Shown here: positions 57,605 through 64,000 of the stretch, one piece after another
How the letters are laid out: each line of letters begins with the position of its first letter
Position numbering within the stretch: position 1 is the first letter of the stretch
Assembly: GCA_022036555.1 (NCBI GenBank)
Contig: CM039133.1
Span: 9,951,894 to 10,015,893 of the forward strand
Length of the DNA stretch: 64,000 nt
Direction of reading: 5' to 3'
DNA from: Microstegium vimineum
Taxonomy: Eukaryota; Streptophyta; Magnoliopsida; Poales; Poaceae
Program-made: the position numbers and the translations under genes
Notes under the pieces: model-generated
Database searches by the model: none
What the model saw: the letters and a program-made list of their open reading frames with translations, nothing else
Told to the model about the DNA's origin: nothing

Positions 57605-59922
57605 ATGTCCCATGGGGATGGACCACCCCCCATGTTCGATGGAGACGACTTTCCTTATTGGAAAGTTCGTATGGAGGCCTATTTAGAGGCCGTTGACGTG
57701 GGCGTGCTCAAAGCCGCCACAAAGGGAGGCACTCTCTTCGCGGAGGACCTCAACTTTGATAAGCACAATGCCAAGGAGAAGAACATTCTCTTTCGTGGGT
57801 TCACTATTTGTCTTCAACCGGGTGCGTAATGCCAAAGACACATTTGAGTTGTGGACCACTATTTGTGCGCTTCACGAAGGCACAAAGAGTGAGCGTGAGG
57901 AACGCTATCACTTGGTCATGGCAAAGCTCAATTCTTTTTCCATGCATGCAAATGAAATATACTCACGACTTAACATTATTGTAGAGGAATTGAATGGGCT
58001 CGGTCTCAACCAAATGGCACCGGCCAATGTGGTACGCAAGATCCTTGGGCAAGATCAATTCCCATGAGATGTACATGAAGATTGGTGATGGTGGCTCTTC
58101 TTCCTCATCCAAGAAGAAAGAAAAAGAGAAGGAGGAGAAGAAGGACTTGGCACTCAAGGAATCCTCCTCGGAGAAGTACAAGATGCAAGTTGTGTATGAG
58201 AGTGCAAGTGATGAAGAGGATGATGATGACCTCGCTCTCATGGTGAAGAAAACAACTAAGATGTTGAAGAAGCTAAACAAGAATGGAGTCAAGTTTGACT
58301 CAAAGAAGAAGAAATTCTTCACAAGCTCTTCAAGAAAGCCTCTCTCCAAGATGGATTGCTACAATTGTGGCAAACTTGGACACTTGGCTCATGCTTGCCC
58401 CGAAGAGAAGAAAGACAAGTACAAGAACAAGAAAGTAAACAACAAGTTCAAGTACAACAAGGGCAACAAAGATGAGTCAAGTGATGAGGAGAAGAAATAT
58501 GACAAGCCATTCAAGAAGAAGAAGAATTTCAACTTCCACAAGAAAAAGAAGAATGGCAAAGCCTACATTGTTGGTGATTGGCTCACCGACATTGAAGACA
58601 CAAGTGACTCATCCAGAGATGAAAGCGAAGAAGAGAAGGTGGCCGCCTTGGTGATTGGGTCATCTACTCCGCCACCACCTCCTCCATCATCTCCGGGCTC
58701 ATCCTTTACACACCTATGCCTCATGGCTAAAGGTGACAAAAAGGTACAAAAAGAGGATAGTGATGATGAGGCTAACTCTAGTGATGATAGTGATGATGAG
58801 TTTGAGGCACCTTCCTATGATGAACTAATTGTGATTTGCAACAAATATATTAAGCTCATTAGGAAGTATAAAGCTAAAAGTGAATCACTAGAGAAAGCCA
58901 ACGATAACTTGCATGCTAAACTTGATGACTTGTCTAGTGCTAATGATGATTTGAAGCTTGAGAACAAATCTCTCTCATCTAGCACTAGGGAGCTCAAAGC
59001 CTCACTCAAGCAAGCTAATGAGAAACATGATAAGCTTGAGTGGTCAACACAAGAGCTCCATACAAGATACAACTTGCTAAAAGATGACTACAACCAAGTT
59101 AAGAATGAACATGGTACACTTGTGATAGCTAACGAATTGCTTACAAATGATCTTGCTACACATGTTGCTATTAACCCGGTTGTTAAGTGTCATATAGCTA
59201 CTTCTTGTGAGGACTTGCTTGATGAAGTTGCTAGTGAGCAAAATGCTAAGTGCAAGGGCAAGAAGGTAGTTGAGGCCGAGGAGTATGATGACTATGTGAA
59301 GATGAGGCAAGAAAATTCCAAGCTCAAGGAAGAGATAATCAACCTCAAGGCAAACAAGCCATTCACCATCAAGTCGGCCAATCAAGATGAAAATGATGCA
59401 ATGACCTTGATTAACTCTCTCAAAGAGGAAAATGCAAAGCTCAAGGTTGAGAAGATCAAGCTTGCAAGTGGAATGGAGAAGTTCACCAAGGGCCACAACC
59501 TCCAAAGTGAGCTCTTGATGAACACTATCATGAAGACCGACAAGTCCGCCATTAGGTTCAAGGAGAACCAAATCATGAAGGCCAAGGTCAAGATAGAAGC
59601 TAAGAACTACTACAAGAACAAGGCCATGAGGAACAACTATGACACACCAAAGCCCAAGCCTAAGAAGTGCTTTGGATGTGGTCAAGAGGGTCACTTTGAA
59701 TTCCAATGCAAGACTCCACCTCCTAAGACCTTGCCCAAGCACACAAGGCCTTTCACTCATGATGCACACTTCATTATCAACAAGGACTCCAAGGGTAGAC
59801 CCCAAGTTGTGTTTCTCGGTCCTAAGATGAAGAACAAGCCCAAAGTGCTATGGGTTGCTAAGGAGTTGGTGGACAAGGCTATGGGACCTCACCAAGTGTG
59901 GGTTCCCAAACAACAAGCTTAA
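57605..59922 (+). pseudogene. Copia gag with two distant zinc knuckles and a long coiled coil
   Basis: MSHGDGPPPMFDGDDFPYW is the usual start of this gag group. A frameshift near 57820 and another near 58060 with loss of the intervening part link it to the long frame 57994-59922. That frame has a Lys/Glu-rich stretch, zinc knuckle CYNCGKLGHLAHAC (about 58359), acidic Ser/Asp runs, a coiled coil of roughly 350 residues (KLDDLSSANDDLKLENKSL onward), a second knuckle CFGCGQEGHFEFQC (about 59669) and a short tail ending at TAA 59920. The long coiled coil between knuckles is seen in SIRE/Maximus-type gags. A 242-codon frame on the other strand at 59077-59805 is a shadow. Confidence 0.8.
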
Positions 59923-59943
59923 CATCAAGTTGCTTGTGTGTAG

Positions 59944-61611
59944 GTGAACTACAAGACCGGTGGAAGTCATTGGGTGATTGATAGTGGATGCACTCAACAT
60001 ATGACCGGTGACTCCCAGATGTTCACCACACTTGAGGAAGATTGTGAAGGGCAAGACAAGATTACCTTTGGGGACAATTCAAAAGGCAAAGTGCAAGGCC
60101 TAGGCAAAGTGGCAATCTCAGATGATCAATCAATATCAAATGTCTTGCTAGTACAATCTTTGAGCTTCAACTTGCTATCGGTGGGACAACTATGTGATCT
60201 TGGTTTCCAATGTCTCTTCACTCCAAATGAGGTAGCTATGTCCAAGATTGAAGATTCATCATTGATATTCAAAGTGTTTCGGCACAACAATCTCTACCTA
60301 GTGGACTTCACCTCAAATGAAGCTAGTTTGCAAACATGTCTATTCTCCAAGAGTTCTTTGGGTTGGCTATGGCATAGAAGATTAGCACATGTGGGAATGT
60401 CAACTTTGAAGAAGCTTGTCAAGAAGGAGTTGGTTAGAGGTGTGAAAAATGTTGTGTTTGAGAAGGACAAACTTTGTAGTGCATGTCAAGCCGGCAAGCA
60501 AGTGGCAAACACTCATCCAACCAAAGCCTTCATGTCAACCTCAAGAGTCCTAGAGCTACTTCACATGGATCTATTTGGACCTACCACCTATGCTAGCCTT
60601 GGTGGCAATCTCTTTTGCTAGGTGATAGTTGATGACTACTCTAGGTACACTTGGGTGTTCTTTCTTCAAGACAAGGGAGAGACTCAATCAATATTCAAGA
60701 AGTTTGCAACTAGAGCCCAAAATGAGTTTGAAGATCAAGAAGATAAGAAGTGACAATGGGACCGAGTTTGTAAACACCAAAATTGAAGATTATTGTGATG
60801 AAGTTGGGATCAAGCATGAAGTGTCCGCCACCTATACTCCTCAACAAAATGGTGTATTAGAGATGAAGAACCGGACACTTATTACTCTTGCAAGATCAAT
60901 GCTTGATGAATACAACACCCCCGAGAAGTTTTGGGCCGAAGCAATCAACACCGCATGCTATGCGCCCAACCGGCTATTTGTCCAAAGACTTCTTAAAAAG
61001 ACCCCCTATGAGCTTGTGAATGGGAAGAAACCGGATATATCCTTTTTCCGAGTGTTTGGATGCAAAGTGTATATCTATAAGAAGCACCAACACTTGGGCA
61101 AGTTCCAAAGGAGATGTGACATTAGTTTCTTACTTGGTTATTCTCTTAAATCCAAGGCATATCGAGTATTTAACAAAGCCTCCGGCCTAGTTGAAGAAAC
61201 ATATGACTTGGAGTTTGATGAAACTAATGGCTCTCAAGAAGAGCATGAAAATATTGATGATGTAGGTGATGAACCCTTGAGGGAGCTATGAAGAATATGC
61301 CCGTTGGTGCAATCAACCCACAAGAGGTGGAAGAAGTTGAAGATGATGTAAATCAAGTACCCTCTCCACCTCACACGCCTCAAGTTGATGAAGAACAAGT
61401 GAGGGAAGCACAAGAAGATACCTTCATCCCTCAAGATCAAGCCGAGGCTCAAGCTAGTGATGTTGATGCACCACAACCTCCTCCCCAAGTGATTAATAGA
61501 AGATCTACACCTATGCTTCAAGCTCATCCACAAGACCTCATTATAGGGAGTCCATCAAGGGGGGTAACAACTCGATCTAAACTTGCTTCTTATGTTGAAC
61601 ATAACTCCTTT
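59944..61611 (+). pseudogene. Copia protease and integrase, cut by the next insertion
   Basis: Protease WVIDSGCTQHMTGD (DSG intact). GAG-pre-integrase zinc finger LWHRRLAHVGMSTLKKL..CSACQAGK. Core: first Asp in VIVDDYSRYTWVFFL after a TAG at 60619; a frameshift near 60720; second Asp in IRSDNGTEFVN; Glu in NGVLEMKNRTL (the usual ERKN reads EMKN). It then runs to FFRVFGCKVYIYKK and a variable acidic region with a TGA at 61289, reaching SPSRGVTTRSKL just before RT. The nested LTR begins at 61612. Confidence 0.83.
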
Positions 61612-62757
61612 TGTTGACACAAAAAGCGTCAGATCTGTGAACACCTCGGGCTATTACCCAAAGCTCGGTATTCCGGAGGCGTGCCAGTCGATTTGACCAG
61701 TCAATCGACAAGGATGATAACTAGAACAAACTGAACGAGACGACAGCGATGCGCCCAGACGTCAAGGCTCAAATTGATCAAGGATAACTAGAGCAGAGCT
61801 GAACGAGGCAAACAGCGATGCGCCCGGATTGCCAAAGCTCAGAGGTACTCCCACGCGGAACTAACAAGGATTTGACGGAGATCAGGATGATGCAGCCCGT
61901 CGAAAGCTTGAAGAACTCGTTGAAAACTACAGCTAATGCAGTAAAAGGGTAAATTGCGATAAAAAGTAGAATAAGATAAAATTGGTTTGTTTTTTTGAAT
62001 TGGATTGATTCTTTTTCCATGGCCCTCGGGCACATATTTATACTCCCGCATGGAGAGTTGTACAAAGACACGACACGTATCCTTCCTAAAACAAACTCCT
62101 ACTTTAAAGGAAACTGACTCGCGCAGGAGCCGGATAACAATATTTATTTCCTAAACAAACACACCTATTTTAAAGGAAAATAAACGACTCATGCAAGAGT
62201 CGGACTCAAACTACTATAATAATACTGGTACAAAACACCAGTTCCCTTATTCTCCTCGATGAAAACTTTCCATCGGCAGATCCCTTTAATCCGCGCCTTC
62301 CTTCTTTTGACCACCGGTAACCTTCTACTGCCACCAAGCGCTAAGTTACGCCCATCGGCATCGGCAACACTTTCCTGATCGGCAATCGGCAGCATTTCCG
62401 ATTAGCGACCTTGTGATGGTAACTCTTCACCAATCATCCCCTATCGGCCATCGGCAACCACCCTTCATCGGCAATCGACAACCATCCTTCATCGGCAATC
62501 GGCAATGACCCCTCATCGGCAATGACTCTTCATCGGCCATCGGCAATGACTCTTCATTGGCAATTAGCTTCAGCAAGACTTCACCAATTAACCTTTGTCA
62601 GCAAAGATCATCCAGCCTCCATCGGCAACGCACTTGGCCTTCCCGCAGCACTCTCCCATCGGCAATATCGGCTCAAAACTTTCCCGATGCCGATGGAGAA
62701 CGGCCACTAACCAGTCAAGCCTCAGTCCATTTGACACGTTGAAAAACGGTGTCAACA
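61612..62757 (-). repeat. 3' LTR of the third Tat-family element
   Basis: On plus it reads TGTTGACACAAAAAGCGTC to CGGTGTCAACA, the reverse complement of the LTRs at 24573, 31358 and 36060. 1146 bp, the longest of the four because the ATCGGC-containing array at 62270-62690 is expanded. The TATA box is on minus near 62040. Confidence 0.92.
62270..62690. repeat. CATCGGCAA motif array in LTR U3
   Basis: ATCGGC occurs about sixteen times in some 420 bases, mostly as CATCGGCAA(T/C) at irregular spacing, often doubled (CATCGGCAATCGGCAATG). The same motif, in reverse, fills U3 of the other LTRs (for example 31460-31760) at lower density. Confidence 0.85.
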
Positions 62758-62772
62758 CATGCCCCCCAGTTT
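62758..62772 (-). promoter_or_regulatory. Polypurine tract
   Basis: On minus CGAAACTGGGGGGCATG precedes the LTR start, matching CCGAAATTGGGGGGCATG at 36043-36059. It primes plus-strand synthesis. Confidence 0.75.
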
Positions 62773-63027
62773 CGGAGCGTATAATACTTTACGTGCCGAA
62801 ATTCTCTCCACTGTAGCCGTTGTTGTAGCCGTTGCTGTAGCCGTTACCTCCGAGATAGATGTACGGTTTCCTCGATCCCCGCGTGTGGAACTGCAATTTA
62901 ATAATAAAATCCCTCGATTGTAGCACAAACAGTTGCAGACCACCTCGATCACCGCGCGTATCTACTGCGGGCCTCTCCACATTCCTGCACAATGTGAAAC
63001 AGAACCCCAAAATGCCCCTGAGCAGGC

Positions 63028-63036
63028 TTATAAAAG
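63028..63036 (+). promoter_or_regulatory. TATA box of the antisense gene, second copy
   Basis: GGCTTATAAAAGTT lies about 160 bases before the ATG at 63193, in the same relative place as the box at 41709-41716. Confidence 0.6.
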
Positions 63037-63192
63037 TTACTGGGATCCACACCGCCTTTTTACCCTGAGTCCACTTTCACTTTCACCTCCTTGCCTTCGT
63101 CTTCAACCTCCAGCCGCTCTGAAGAACACGAACTCGAGCAACAGTACCCTTTCGCAATCCAAGGACGAACTGCAAGCACTCCCTCGACTCCA

Positions 63193-64000
63193 ATGGCGAT
63201 CCAGGTCGACATCCCAAATGTAAGACTTATTCTCCTCCCAATCCAGCCTCCTGCTAGCTTTTCCTCGTGCGAATATGGATTTGTCTCCATTCCTTTTTTG
63301 ATTGTTCCCCATCTTCCCTTCGAATCCTAGGAACTGTACAACAAGGTAGTGATTCCACTTGCCGGTTCCACCTTCAGTTGCTTAGGCCCCATGGGGAATC
63401 CGGATCCCAGTTATATAATCAATGCGGAAACCAATCGGATCCCATTCAGATCTGAGTGCTTCAATTTAGGGTTGTGGAAGGACACTTTCCGATCATGGCC
63501 CAAACCTACTAAGGGATGGAAAAACTGGTACCTCAGGGTTGCTAGGGCGCAGCAAGTTTATTGGCAAGAGCGTAGCTTGGACCAATGCATCAGGCTCTCC
63601 ATTGCCGATATGGAGAAGAATGAGAACATGTTAATAGCTGCCTCTTATTTCTGGTCAGACAGTATGAATGCTTTCTTATTCCGTTATGGACCAGCTACCC
63701 CCACTCTTGCCGATGTCCACATGTTGACTGGCCTAGACGTCTCCTCTGCCGATACCTTCTCCTTATTCAATAGGAAAGCTGAGCACAGAGTAAACACTCG
63801 GAACATCGGCGGCTAGACGGGTTACATTCAGGAATACCAGAAAACAGGATCGGTAAACCAGAGAGAGCATGTCACCTTCCTAAACATGTGGCTGGACAAG
63901 TTCATTTTCTGCGGTAGGGCAGTCGGACCCACGACCATGTATCTTCCAGCAGCTGAGCTGCTTGCCGACGGGACAAGACTTCCCCTGGGCAGATATCTTC
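63193..64000 (+). pseudogene. Antisense gene of the third Tat element, 5' part (plant-mobile-domain-like)
   Basis: Exon 1 63193-63219 (MAIQVDIPN, 27 nt), intron 63220-63330 (111 nt, GTAAGA..CCTAG), exon 2 from 63331 onward past the window end. Exon 2 has NAETNRIPFRSECFNLGLW, FRSWPKPTKGWKNWYLRVA, SYFWSDSMNAFLFRYGPAT, LADVHMLTGLD and then TAG at 63814, where the copy at 41000 has Trp. It continues with NMWLDKFIFCGRAVGPT. The stops differ between the two copies, so each was damaged independently from an open ancestor. Function unknown; plant-mobile-domain proteins are nuclear factors linked to silencing in plants. Confidence 0.75.

Larger units (their letters stand above)
56005..61611 (+). mobile_element. 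Second Ty1/copia element, SIRE/Maximus-like, nested in the first
   Basis: 5' LTR 56005-57551, tRNA-Met-type primer site 57554-57565, gag with two zinc knuckles, protease and integrase, then cut at 61611 by a reversed Tat-family LTR. RT, RNase H and the 3' LTR are not in the window. The start TTGGTTTCGGTGATTAACGAC is like LTR starts of grass Maximus/SIRE elements. Confidence 0.85.
61612..64000 (-). mobile_element. Third Tat-family element, minus orientation, 3' end only
   Basis: Its 3' LTR (61612-62757), polypurine tract (62758-62772 read on minus) and antisense gene (on plus, from about 63028) are in the window; pol, gag and the 5' LTR would be beyond 64000. It interrupts the copia integrase frame. 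The 5 bases before it are CCTTT, which should recur after its other LTR. Confidence 0.88.

Noticed and set aside
59077..59805. 242-codon minus-strand frame
   Set aside because: Shadow of the Lys/Glu-rich gag on plus, which has two zinc knuckles and a coiled coil.
61778..62071. Minus-strand frames as genes
   Set aside because: They lie in the R/U5 part of a Tat-family LTR and are not preserved in the other LTR copies.
62270..62690. Motif array considered as a CRISPR-like or satellite array
   Set aside because: Spacing is irregular, motifs are under 12 bases and they lie inside an LTR with clear ends.

Overview
This window looks like a repeat-dense, intergenic stretch of a grass (Poaceae) nuclear chromosome. 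It holds nested Ty3/gypsy and Ty1/copia LTR retrotransposons, CACTA, plant-mariner and Tourist/Stowaway-type DNA elements, GC-rich exon-like islands and split exons with GT..AG borders. I see no convincing intact host gene, no tRNA or rRNA gene and nothing bacterial. The species cannot be named from the sequence alone.

Layout. 1-960: decayed piece of a retrotransposon-borne, multi-exon antisense gene. 961-4480: mostly unassigned DNA. 4480-11400: a stretch full of homopolymer runs that looks poorly polished. 6856-16212: a Del/Tekay-like chromovirus remnant whose two LTRs point in opposite directions, with decayed pol on the minus strand between them. 16213-20830: GC-rich exon-like islands on the minus strand and a 329-bp tandem array. 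20831-24312: a multi-exon plus-strand gene for a plant Ptta/En-Spm (Transposase_24-like) protein with a coiled coil. 24573-41940: a Tat-lineage Ty3 element (5' LTR, gag, protease, RT, two RNase H domains, integrase, then a spliced antisense gene), split at 31358 by a 5.8-kb gag-only relative of the same family that has its own LTRs and a GAAGG target duplication. 41941-52470: small DNA elements, including two Stowaway-like MITEs, a 1.17-kb CACTA derivative and a mariner transposase pseudogene that is itself split by an 809-bp Tourist/Harbinger-type element. 52470-64000: a three-layer nest in which a BARE/Angela-like copia is interrupted by a SIRE/Maximus-like copia, which is interrupted at 61612 by another Tat-lineage element in reverse orientation running off the window.

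The most notable system is the antisense gene carried by the Tat-lineage elements. It lies between pol and the 3' LTR on the opposite strand, has its own TATA box, a 27-nt first exon, several short introns, a plant-mobile-domain-like N-terminal half and a coiled-coil C-terminal half. Parts of it occur three times here (1-960, 38350-41573, 63193-64000). Its first intron sits at exactly the same codon in both copies where it can be seen, and the gag-only derivative keeps only a stub of the gene. Most premature stops in these elements look like C-to-T changes, as expected for long-methylated repeats.
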